This document shows positions 6,879 to 13,330 of a stretch of DNA of 13,330 nucleotides, piece by piece. A program made the position numbers and the translations under genes. The notes beneath the pieces are model-generated. The model was not told the DNA's origin and did not search any database. It saw only the letters and a list, made by a program, of their open reading frames with translations. The DNA comes from Bacteroidota bacterium. GTDB lineage: Bacteria; Bacteroidota; Bacteroidia; Bacteroidales; VadinHA17. Within the stretch, counting starts at the first letter, position 1. Each line of letters opens with the position of its first letter. The stretch lies in the NCBI GenBank assembly GCA_006227095.1, contig SBFZ01000298.1, positions 1 through 13,330 on the forward strand. Reading direction: 5' to 3'.

Positions 6879-9380
6879 ATGCTGATGTACACCGGATTCA
6901 GGAACAGGATAACTGCTGCTGCACTGTTTTCAACTATTCTTTTCGTGTTTTTATTCCAGGGCAGTGCCATGGGCGCTGGCCAGGAGAAGAAAAGGGCGAC
7001 TGCCACACGCACATCCGGGCAGGTAAATATTGACGGCAGGCTTGAAGAACCCTCGTGGCAGGAGGCAGTTCCCGCAACGGATTTTGTGATATACAATCCG
7101 CACAACGGAATACCTTCCTCATACAGAACAGAGGTTCGCATACTCTATGATGATGATGCCCTTTACATAGGCGCAATTATGTTTGACAACAAGCCTGACA
7201 GCATCTATACCGAGCTGGGTCAGAGGGATGAGGGAGACATTAATGCCGATCATTTCTGGGTAGAGATTTCGCCGTTCAATGACGGACTGAACGGGGAAGT
7301 ATTCAAGGTCTCTGCATCTAATGTGCAGATTGACAACAAGATGACAACTTCTGAGAGTTGGGAACGTCATGATACCTGGGATGCGGTATGGGACAGCCGG
7401 ACGACGGTGAATGATAATGGGTGGGTGGCCGAGCTCAAGATTCCCTACTCGGCCCTCCGTTTTCCGAGATCAGCCACCCAGCTCTGGGGGATCAATTTCT
7501 GGCGCGAGGTACGCCGGATAAGGGAGACCTCATCGTGGAACTTTGTGACGAAGGAATTCGGTTCAAGCATTGCCCATCTTGGAGAACTGACCGGGATGCG
7601 CGACGTGAAGCCTCCGCTGAGGCTTTCCCTTGTGCCATATGTCTCGGGGTACCTTGAACATGTGACGGATGAGCCTGGTGTGGGCACCTCTTACAATGGC
7701 GGACTCGATCTGAAGGTCGGCCTTACTGAAAGCTTCACCCTTGATGCCACCCTTATCCCTGATTTCGGGCAGGTGCAGAGCGATGACCAGGTACTCAATC
7801 TTTCTCCCTACGAAGTCAAGTATAATGAAAAGAGGCCCTTTTTCATGGAGGGAACTGAGCTCTTCAACAAGGGAGATATTTTCTATTCAAGGCGGATTGG
7901 CGGTACCCCGCACCTGGTCAGGGCGGTCTATGACATGACAGGTGAGAACGAGGTTGTAACCCGAAATCCGTCAGAGGTGAGTCTGCTGAATGCCACCAAA
8001 ATTTCAGGCAGGACCAGCGGCGGGCTGGGTATAGGGATATTCAACGCTGTCACCAACAGCACATGGGCAGAGGTTGAAAACACCATTACCGGTGAGAAGA
8101 GACGGATAATGACAGAGCCCCTTACAAACTACAACATGCTTGTACTGGACCAGACGCTGAAAAATGACTCTTACGTGAGCGTAATGAACACCAGCGTTAT
8201 CAGGGCCGGAGAAGATACGGAGGATTTTTACACTGCGAACGTTTCAGCATTCGAGGCTCTGGTAAAGACTTCTGACAGACTCTGGTCAGCATCGGCGGGT
8301 GGTGCCCTCAGTCAGAAATACTATACTTCGGCGCCAACGGCACTTGGTCACTTCATGACATTCAATGCAGGCAAGACAGGCGGTAAGTTCAGGACTGACT
8401 ACAACTTCATGCTCATGAGTGACACCTATGACCCCAATGACATGGGTTACCTGAGAAGAAACAATGAAATCAGCCATTCGGTTGACTTCGGGTACAATAC
8501 ATATGAGCCATTCGGGAACATAATGTCAACCCGCACCTCGGTGGATATAAGTTATGACCAGCTGTACATGCCCAGGGCTTTCACCTCGGCCAGCATAGAG
8601 CTTGACGGGATGCTGATACTGATGAACTACTGGTCATTCTCTCTGAACCTTGGGTTCACACCATGGGGTGAGGATGATTATTTTGAGCCCCGCACCCGTG
8701 ATATGTCAATGTACTACCACCGTCCTCCTGCTTTTGAGGCCAGGCTCCGCGGAGACACTGACAAGAGCAAGAGGCTGTACCTGGAATTCAACGGAGAGTA
8801 TATGAAGGCATGGTCTGATTACGGCCAGCATGGATACAGCTGGTCATTGCAGCCGGAGTTCAAAGCGAGCAGGCGTTTCTCGTTTGATTACGAAATAGCC
8901 GTGGAAAAGATGTTCAATGACATTGGTTTTGTTGAAGCCGACCCTGTTGAAGGCATAACCTTCGGCAAGCGGAACGTGACAACTGTTACCAATACCCTTT
9001 CCGGGGCATTTATTTTTTCGTCAGACTCCTATCTGACCCTCAGGGGAAGACATTACTGGTCAAAGGCCGATTATGACGGCAGCTACTATACCCTTCAGGG
9101 AGACGGAAGTCTGTCAGACAGGACTTCAGATGTTGACAACAGCGATGTCAACTCAAATTTTCTGAATATTGACATGGTTTATACATGGAGGTTTGCCCCC
9201 GGAAGCGAACTTTCACTTGTCTGGAAGAACTCCATCTGGTCAGAAGGTGATGTCATCATCAGGAGCGGACTGGATAACTTCGCCGACCTCCTTTCCATGC
9301 CCCAGACAAACAGTATTTCTTTGAAAATTTTATACTACCTTGACTACCAGAATTTCAGAAAGGTATTCAGGTCAAAGTAA
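6879..9380 (+). CDS. DUF5916 outer-membrane protein with N-terminal CBM9-like domain
   Basis: With start 6879 the protein has 833 residues. Residues about 1-35 form a signal peptide (NRITAAALFSTILFVFLFQG, then SAMGAG). A CBM9-like beta-sandwich (about 40-235) opens with VNIDGRLEEPSWQEA, the usual IDGxLdExxW signature. The DUF5916 part follows with FFMEGTELFNKGDIFYSRRIGG, then several hundred residues of alternating aromatic and polar strands. It ends ILYYLDYQNFRKVFRSK, all of which suggests an outer-membrane beta-barrel. Such proteins are common in Bacteroidota, but no biochemical role is established to my knowledge; sugar binding is only suggested by the CBM9-like fold. An upstream in-frame GTG (6834) would add 15 residues ahead of the signal peptide and is disfavoured by the -7 box at 6853-6860. 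DUF4293 follows 12 bases downstream. Confidence 0.85.
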   Translation: MLMYTGFRNRITAAALFSTILFVFLFQGSAMGAGQEKKRATATRTSGQVNIDGRLEEPSWQEAVPATDFVIYNPHNGIPSSYRTEVRILYDDDALYIGAIMFDNKPDSIYTELGQRDEGDINADHFWVEISPFNDGLNGEVFKVSASNVQIDNKMTTSESWERHDTWDAVWDSRTTVNDNGWVAELKIPYSALRFPRSATQLWGINFWREVRRIRETSSWNFVTKEFGSSIAHLGELTGMRDVKPPLRLSLVPYVSGYLEHVTDEPGVGTSYNGGLDLKVGLTESFTLDATLIPDFGQVQSDDQVLNLSPYEVKYNEKRPFFMEGTELFNKGDIFYSRRIGGTPHLVRAVYDMTGENEVVTRNPSEVSLLNATKISGRTSGGLGIGIFNAVTNSTWAEVENTITGEKRRIMTEPLTNYNMLVLDQTLKNDSYVSVMNTSVIRAGEDTEDFYTANVSAFEALVKTSDRLWSASAGGALSQKYYTSAPTALGHFMTFNAGKTGGKFRTDYNFMLMSDTYDPNDMGYLRRNNEISHSVDFGYNTYEPFGNIMSTRTSVDISYDQLYMPRAFTSASIELDGMLILMNYWSFSLNLGFTPWGEDDYFEPRTRDMSMYYHRPPAFEARLRGDTDKSKRLYLEFNGEYMKAWSDYGQHGYSWSLQPEFKASRRFSFDYEIAVEKMFNDIGFVEADPVEGITFGKRNVTTVTNTLSGAFIFSSDSYLTLRGRHYWSKADYDGSYYTLQGDGSLSDRTSDVDNSDVNSNFLNIDMVYTWRFAPGSELSLVWKNSIWSEGDVIIRSGLDNFADLLSMPQTNSISLKILYYLDYQNFRKVFRSK

Positions 9381-9392
9381 TTATTGTTCAAT

Positions 9393-9848
9393 ATGATACA
9401 GAGAATTCAGACATTGTTGCTGCTTGCTGTTGCACTTTTTTCAGGCCTTATGCTTACCGGTGACATTATCAGTCTGACAGCAGGCAATGGTACGGTCTTC
9501 AGTATGAGATTCATGGGAATGGGAGAGCAGGGAGGTGAAATCATACAGCGACTCTGGCCAATGACGGTGATTCTGGCAATAGTGCCGCTGCTTGCACTCA
9601 TTGCACTCTTCCTGTTCAGGAACAGGCAGTTGCAGATGAGACTTACGATGATGGTGCTTTTACTTTCGCTGGGCACCATTATCCTCGGTGCATTTTACAT
9701 CCTGATGTTTGACCGGAAGATAGATGTTACCATAATCTGGAAGATAAGGGTACTCTTCCCGGCTGTCTCGGCCATACTTGCATGGCTTGCCTACCGTGCG
9801 ATTCTGAAGGATGAGATCAGGGTGAGGTCATATGACCGGCTCAGATAA
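9393..9848 (+). CDS. DUF4293 family integral membrane protein
   Basis: This 151-residue protein has four predicted membrane helices at about 7-28, 56-75, 84-106 and 119-137. It opens with the characteristic MIQRIQT and ends with a cytoplasmic-looking tail, IRVRSYDRLR. Both ends and the four-helix plan match the Bacteroidota DUF4293 family, whose function is unknown. A TTG at 9384 in frame is possible, but ATG 9393 begins exactly at the conserved MIQRIQ. It lies 12 bases after the DUF5916 gene on the same strand, so the two may be cotranscribed. Its last 8 bases overlap the 3' end of convergent pyrI. Confidence 0.88.
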   Translation: MIQRIQTLLLLAVALFSGLMLTGDIISLTAGNGTVFSMRFMGMGEQGGEIIQRLWPMTVILAIVPLLALIALFLFRNRQLQMRLTMMVLLLSLGTIILGAFYILMFDRKIDVTIIWKIRVLFPAVSAILAWLAYRAILKDEIRVRSYDRLR

Positions 9849-10308
9849 TCTCCAGCCTCTCCTGGTCTGTAATCTTCTCACAATAATGGCATTTGAGTGC
9901 CACAGGCTTCTTTGACACTACCCTGAAGCGGGTTGTAACCTTTTCGAAGTTGGTGATGCATTTGGGATTCATGCATTTGGCAATTGCCGTAATTGTGTCG
10001 GGTACCTCCACCACACGCTTTTCAACCACCTTATAGTCCCTGATGATGTTCAGCTTTGCATTGGGCGCAACCAGGGCAATCCTGTTGATGTCATCATCCT
10101 CAAAGAATTTGTCTGCTATCTTTATGATAGCCTTCTTGCCGTGGGTCTTGCTGTCGAGATTGGTCCCAAAGGTTATCTGGGTTTTGATCCTGTCAAGTCC
10201 GAGTATCTTGATTACCTTGAAGAGGGTGCTGGCAGGAATATGGTCTATTACCGTTCCGCTTTCGATGGCACTTACCAGCAGCTGCTTGGGATCATTTATG
10301 TTTTTCAT
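9841..10308 (-). CDS. pyrI: Aspartate carbamoyltransferase regulatory chain
   Basis: This 155-residue protein is the length expected of PyrI. The N-terminal nucleotide-binding domain (about 8-100) contains TVIDHIPASTLFKVIKIL and the KAIIKI strand. The C-terminal zinc domain has four cysteines, C112, C117, C140 and C143 (Cx4C, Cx2C), matching the structural zinc site that holds regulatory and catalytic chains together. PyrI dimers bind CTP, UTP or ATP and adjust PyrB activity allosterically. The gene starts 6 bases after the pyrB stop, so the two are surely cotranscribed and their products should form the class B-type c6r6 holoenzyme. The 3' end overlaps the convergent DUF4293 gene. Confidence 0.96.
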   Translation of the reverse strand: MKNINDPKQLLVSAIESGTVIDHIPASTLFKVIKILGLDRIKTQITFGTNLDSKTHGKKAIIKIADKFFEDDDINRIALVAPNAKLNIIRDYKVVEKRVVEVPDTITAIAKCMNPKCITNFEKVTTRFRVVSKKPVALKCHYCEKITDQERLEII

Positions 10309-10314
10309 CGCTTT

Positions 10315-11223
10315 TTATTTTAATCCAAGTAATGTGCAGATGATTGCCTGCCTGGTGAAAACCCCGTTCAGGGCCTGTTCAAAGTAGTACGCCTTTTCGT
10401 TGGAGTCAACATCGGTATTGATTTCATTTACCCTTGGCAGCGGGTGCAGGATCTTCATCCCGGGCTTCGTCTCAGAAAGCATATGGTCATGCAGTACATA
10501 AGCATTCTTGACCTTCTCATACTCCATCGGGTCAGAGAACCGCTCACGCTGTACGCGTGTCATATAGACAATATCTGCCATGTTTATCACCTCGTTCAGG
10601 TCTGCCGTCTCGTAGTATTCAAGCCCCAGGTTCCGCAGGTAGAGCTTGTACTCATCAGGCATCCTGAGTTCTTCGGGGGCAACAAAGTTGAAGGAGGTCT
10701 TCCACCGTGACATGGCCATCAGCAGGGAGTGAACGGTCCGGCCGTATTTAAGGTCACCTACCATGCAGATGTTCAGGTTTTCGAGTGATCCCTGTGTCTT
10801 CTGGATAGAGTAGAGATCAAGCAGCGTCTGTGTCGGATGCTGGTTAGCACCGTCGCCCGCATTGATCACCGGAACTGTCGATATTTCACTTGCATATCGT
10901 GCACTTCCCTCAATCGGATGACGCATGACAATCAGGTCAACATAGTTGTTTACAGTCCTGATGGTATCATTGAGAGTCTCCCCCTTGGTGACACTTGAAC
11001 TGGAAGAGTCAGTGAATCCTATCACTTTACCTCCGAGCTTGTTCACGGCACTCTCAAAACTGAGCCGTGTACGTGTTGAAGGCTCAAAGAAGAGTGTGGC
11101 CACTACCTTGCCGCTCAGAATATCCCTGATGGGATCCTTTTCAAAATCTGCGGCAAGCCTGAGAATCTTAATGATCTCCTCGGTGGACAGATCATCGATT
11201 GAGACTAAGCTTCTGGGTTTCAT
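10315..11223 (-). CDS. pyrB: Aspartate carbamoyltransferase catalytic chain
   Basis: This 302-residue protein catalyses condensation of carbamoyl phosphate and aspartate, the committed step of pyrimidine synthesis. The carbamoyl-phosphate motif [12 protein letters not shown] is at 46-57 with S49, R51 and T52. K80 in SVTKGETL and R101 in MRHPIEGSA match active-site residues K84 and R105 of the E. coli enzyme. [10 protein letters not shown] (123-132, H129) and [10 protein letters not shown] near the C-terminus complete the set. No active-site residue is missing. It is followed by pyrI after 6 bases. The ATG at 11223 is preceded by an A/T-rich stretch and, about 18 bases away, a GGAGG too distant to be a good ribosome site. 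Confidence 0.97.
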   Translation of the reverse strand: MKPRSLVSIDDLSTEEIIKILRLAADFEKDPIRDILSGKVVATLFFEPSTRTRLSFESAVNKLGGKVIGFTDSSSSSVTKGETLNDTIRTVNNYVDLIVMRHPIEGSARYASEISTVPVINAGDGANQHPTQTLLDLYSIQKTQGSLENLNICMVGDLKYGRTVHSLLMAMSRWKTSFNFVAPEELRMPDEYKLYLRNLGLEYYETADLNEVINMADIVYMTRVQRERFSDPMEYEKVKNAYVLHDHMLSETKPGMKILHPLPRVNEINTDVDSNEKAYYFEQALNGVFTRQAIICTLLGLK

Positions 11224-11254
11224 TGGATTAAATTTTTTTATACCTCCACTGTCG

Positions 11255-11262
11255 CAAAGTTA
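11255..11262 (-). promoter_or_regulatory. -7 promoter box of pyrBI
   Basis: On the minus strand, TAACTTTG is a perfect TAnnTTTG element and would start a transcript near 11248, about 25 bases before the pyrB ATG. I see no convincing TTTG at the -33 position. The short leader has no hairpin or leader peptide, so there is no sign of the attenuation known for enterobacterial pyrBI. Confidence 0.5.
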
Positions 11263-11317
11263 TGACAACTGAACTGTGAATTCTGTAATGTTAAAAACTA
11301 GTTGAAAAGTTAACGGA

Positions 11318-11935
11318 TCAGATTGCACTGAGCCATTTCATCTGAAGTCCGCTTGTTTTGTTGAGTCTTCCGGTCATATGATCTGCCCTTGATGACCTGA
11401 CTGTAATCTCAATTGTGACATCACTGCCGCTGTAGCGGTGATCAGACTGGCTGCATTCTTCATCCCTCAGGATTTTCATGACATCATTCATTGCAGCATA
11501 TGGAAAGGTAATCACCCATTTTTCCATCATGTGCCTTTCAGTTACGGCGGCATTGTCCAGTGCATCGGCGGCAGCGTTGCGGTAGGCGTTGATAAGTCCG
11601 CTTACACCGAGGAGTGTGCCGCCGAAGTACCTGATGACCACAACAAGTACATTTGTCAGTTCCCGTGAGTTGATCTGCCCGAGAATAGGTCTTCCGGCTG
11701 TTCCTGACGGTTCGCCGTCATCATTGACACGGTATGCCTGCCTGTCATGGCCCAGGACCCACGCGTAGCAATGGTGCCTGGCATCGTGGTATTCCTTTCT
11801 CAGTTCTGCAAGCCGGGTTTTTATTTCATCCTGTGATGCCACCGGGAATGCCAGGGCTATGAACCTGCTTCCACGGTCCCTGAAGAGTCCTTTCGATTCT
11901 GCTTCTATTGTCCTGTATGTATCTGAGAACAGCAT
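11318..11935 (-). CDS. YigZ/IMPACT family protein (UPF0029)
   Basis: This protein has 205 residues. The N-terminal IMPACT domain contains SRFIALAFPV, the HDARHHCYAW segment, and the diagnostic VNDDGEPSGTAGRPIL. YFGGTLLGVSGLINAYRNAA follows, all typical of the bacterial YigZ group. A C-terminal ferredoxin-like DUF1949-type domain (about 130-205) completes the usual length. Eukaryotic IMPACT modulates translation control through GCN1, while the role of bacterial members is unclear. An upstream TTG at 11962 overlaps the TSUP stop and would add nine residues. ATG 11935, giving MLFSDTYRTIEAES, fits the family start better. It is the last gene of a tight minus-strand group. Confidence 0.92.
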   Translation of the reverse strand: MLFSDTYRTIEAESKGLFRDRGSRFIALAFPVASQDEIKTRLAELRKEYHDARHHCYAWVLGHDRQAYRVNDDGEPSGTAGRPILGQINSRELTNVLVVVIRYFGGTLLGVSGLINAYRNAAADALDNAAVTERHMMEKWVITFPYAAMNDVMKILRDEECSQSDHRYSGSDVTIEITVRSSRADHMTGRLNKTSGLQMKWLSAI

Positions 11936-11958
11936 ATTCCTGGCGAAGCTAAGGCAAA

Positions 11959-12708
11959 TCAAAATCCGGTGAGTGTCTTCGCACCTTTGAAGAGTGTGAT
12001 GATACCCATGATCAACAACACAATGTATATAACACTGGTGAAGGTCTTCTGGCTGATCCTCGCAACGAGAACATCACCGGTTCTGAGCCCGGCCAGCAGT
12101 GCAGGTACTGAACAGAGTGCAAGAAGTGCGGTCTCCCATGCGATCAGTCCTGATATGAGATAGAACACAAGCGCGTAAGAAACGGCAAAGAGTATGAATA
12201 CTGAAATGATTGCATTGAACTTTTCTTTCGGAGTTTTCCGTGCTGACAGGATAACAGCCACCGGCGGCCCGGTGATGCCTGTTGCACCGGCAAGCAGCCC
12301 GCCGAAGAGCCCGCTCATGGTCATGGCTGAAGCGTCTGAACGGATTGAAAAGCTCACTCCACCGGCTAGGGCGATCACTATAAAAATGATCAGCAGGCCC
12401 CATACGAGCTGTATATAGGCCGGATTGACAAATTTCAGCACCATTGTCCCGGCAGCAACACCTATGCCAGTCCAGAGTGCCATTCTTCCCAGCGGTTGTC
12501 CTTTGATAACCGTACGTGACCGGCGGTAATACAAAAGTGAGAATGTCAGGTTTATAATGGCAATAAAGACCGCAGTATCAGTAACAGGCATGATAAACTG
12601 CAGAAGCGGCACTGCGACCAGTGCAAGTCCAAATCCGGTAAATCCCCTTACTACGGAAGCAATAAAAATGATTATTGAAAGGGCGATAATGTTTCCGGCA
12701 GTGATCAT
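11959..12708 (-). CDS. TSUP (TauE/SafE) family membrane permease
   Basis: This 249-residue protein is highly hydrophobic, with about seven to eight predicted helices in two repeats. The first repeat has the family signature FIASVVRGFTGFGLALVAVPLLQ near the N-terminus. The second has SGLFGGLLAGATGITGPPVAVIL around residues 132-154, the matching half-repeat. Members move sulfite, sulfoacetate or other organosulfur or small organic anions across the inner membrane. The substrate cannot be deduced here, since no sulfur-metabolism gene is nearby. The ATG at 12708 is one base after the stop of the NamZ gene, and its stop lies 23 bases before the YigZ start, so cotranscription is likely. Confidence 0.9.
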   Translation of the reverse strand: MITAGNIIALSIIIFIASVVRGFTGFGLALVAVPLLQFIMPVTDTAVFIAIINLTFSLLYYRRSRTVIKGQPLGRMALWTGIGVAAGTMVLKFVNPAYIQLVWGLLIIFIVIALAGGVSFSIRSDASAMTMSGLFGGLLAGATGITGPPVAVILSARKTPKEKFNAIISVFILFAVSYALVFYLISGLIAWETALLALCSVPALLAGLRTGDVLVARISQKTFTSVIYIVLLIMGIITLFKGAKTLTGF

Positions 12709-12709
12709 T

Positions 12710-13330
12710 CTATTCAGCGTACAGTGACAACTGCCTGAAATCGGCCAGGAAGAGTTCTGTCTGTGCGTCCCACCGTTCTGTTTCCTCCTTCAGTGATAAC
12801 CCTTCTGAGAGTACTTTCCGCATCCGGCTGTCACCGGAAAGGATGTCAAAAGGCATCAGGTGGTATTCATATTCATACGGTGGCGGATTGAATTTGAGCG
12901 AGCCCTCAGGTGATGTACGTATTATTGCGTCAAAAAGATGCATTGCAGTGGCTACGGGCCTGAATGCAGCAGCGTCAGTAACATGAATCTGGATTCCCCT
13001 GCAGTATTCTCCTGCATATTTGTGGAATGTTGGAATATAGTCATGCATCCTGAAGCTGCATCCCGGCAGGTTTCTCTCACGCAATTCCTTCAGCAGCCTG
13101 TGCCCGTCAATCCATGGTGCACCGGTAAGCTCAAAGGGTATCACTGTTCCTCGTCCTTCGGAAAGGTTCAGTGCCTCTGCGAGCACGGTACCGGGGTAAA
13201 CCGCAGCTGATTGCGGTGTGGGCATATTAGGGGAGGGGAGGACCCATGGCAGACCGGTATCGTCATACATCATGTTCCGCTTCCACCCTTCAGTTCTGAT
13301 CACATGCAGATCACACCGTGGATAGTACTT
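12710..13330 (-). CDS. NamZ/DUF1343 family protein (exo-N-acetylmuramidase-like, GH171), C-terminal part
   Basis: The frame stays open to the right edge, so the N-terminus and true start lie outside the window; 206 residues remain. A GTG at 13303 is in frame, but upstream codons (KYYPRCDLHV) continue the family sequence, so it is internal. Recognisable family segments are GWKRNMMYDDTGLPWVLPSPNMPT, here split as GWKRN and DDTGLPWVLPSPNMPT, then LSEGRGTVIPFELTGAPWIDG. A C-terminal region with IQIHVTDAAAFRPVATAMHL follows. DUF1343 proteins include B. subtilis NamZ, which removes terminal MurNAc from peptidoglycan fragments (GH171). That suggests cell-wall recycling or scavenging, but activity is inferred by family. 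TSUP follows one base later. Confidence 0.88.
   Translation of the reverse strand, partial: KYYPRCDLHVIRTEGWKRNMMYDDTGLPWVLPSPNMPTPQSAAVYPGTVLAEALNLSEGRGTVIPFELTGAPWIDGHRLLKELRERNLPGCSFRMHDYIPTFHKYAGEYCRGIQIHVTDAAAFRPVATAMHLFDAIIRTSPEGSLKFNPPPYEYEYHLMPFDILSGDSRMRKVLSEGLSLKEETERWDAQTELFLADFRQLSLYAE

Noticed and set aside
11290..11314. GTTAA...TTAAC repeat between yigZ and pyrB as a terminator or operator
   Set aside because: It has only 5 bp of A/T-rich stem with a 15-base loop and no T-run; too weak.
12074..12403. 109-codon minus-strand frame within the TSUP gene
   Set aside because: It overlaps the TSUP reading frame and is cysteine/arginine-rich, as expected of a frame-shifted shadow.

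Overview
The window looks like conserved, chromosomal core sequence from a member of the Bacteroidota, most likely Bacteroidales or a close relative; this is an inference from content. The evidence is Bacteroidota-restricted families (DUF4293, DUF5916 outer-membrane proteins), RNase Y next to ZapA, near-absence of Shine-Dalgarno sequences, and promoters matching the phylum consensus TTTG-N19-TAnnTTTG. I see no transposase, integrase, phage gene, CRISPR array or tRNA, and no obvious compositional break.

Layout. (1) 1-275, plus: C-terminal end of a sugar-nucleotidyltransferase-like protein. (2) 276-394: a convergent intergenic gap with a strong GC hairpin. (3) 395-2110, minus: a secreted M23 (LytM) metallopeptidase. 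(4) 2127-2204: two back-to-back consensus promoters. (5) 2222-5780, plus: a small coiled-coil protein, ZapA, a 6S-like RNA, RNase Y and a non-hydrolysing UDP-GlcNAc 2-epimerase whose start overlaps the RNase Y stop by one base. (6) 5770-6633, minus: a nucleoside phosphorylase. (7) 6879-9848, plus: a DUF5916 outer-membrane protein and a four-helix DUF4293 membrane protein. (8) 9841-11223, minus: pyrB-pyrI, aspartate carbamoyltransferase catalytic and regulatory chains. (9) 11318-13330, minus: a tight cluster of a NamZ/DUF1343 C-terminal part, a TSUP permease and a YigZ/IMPACT protein.

How the genes relate. The central plus-strand block joins division (ZapA and a ZapB-like coiled coil), global RNA control (6S RNA, RNase Y) and envelope sugar supply (UDP-ManNAc formation). 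The M23 peptidase and NamZ act on peptidoglycan. PyrBI and the nucleoside phosphorylase cover de novo pyrimidine synthesis and nucleoside salvage.

The most interesting element is the 2817-3063 gap. It holds a long-range closed, 6S-like RNA that no protein gene explains, in the same zapA-adjacent position as ssrS of Proteobacteria. I found no convincing new defence or mobile system; the rest is ordinary housekeeping sequence with a few uncharacterised proteins.
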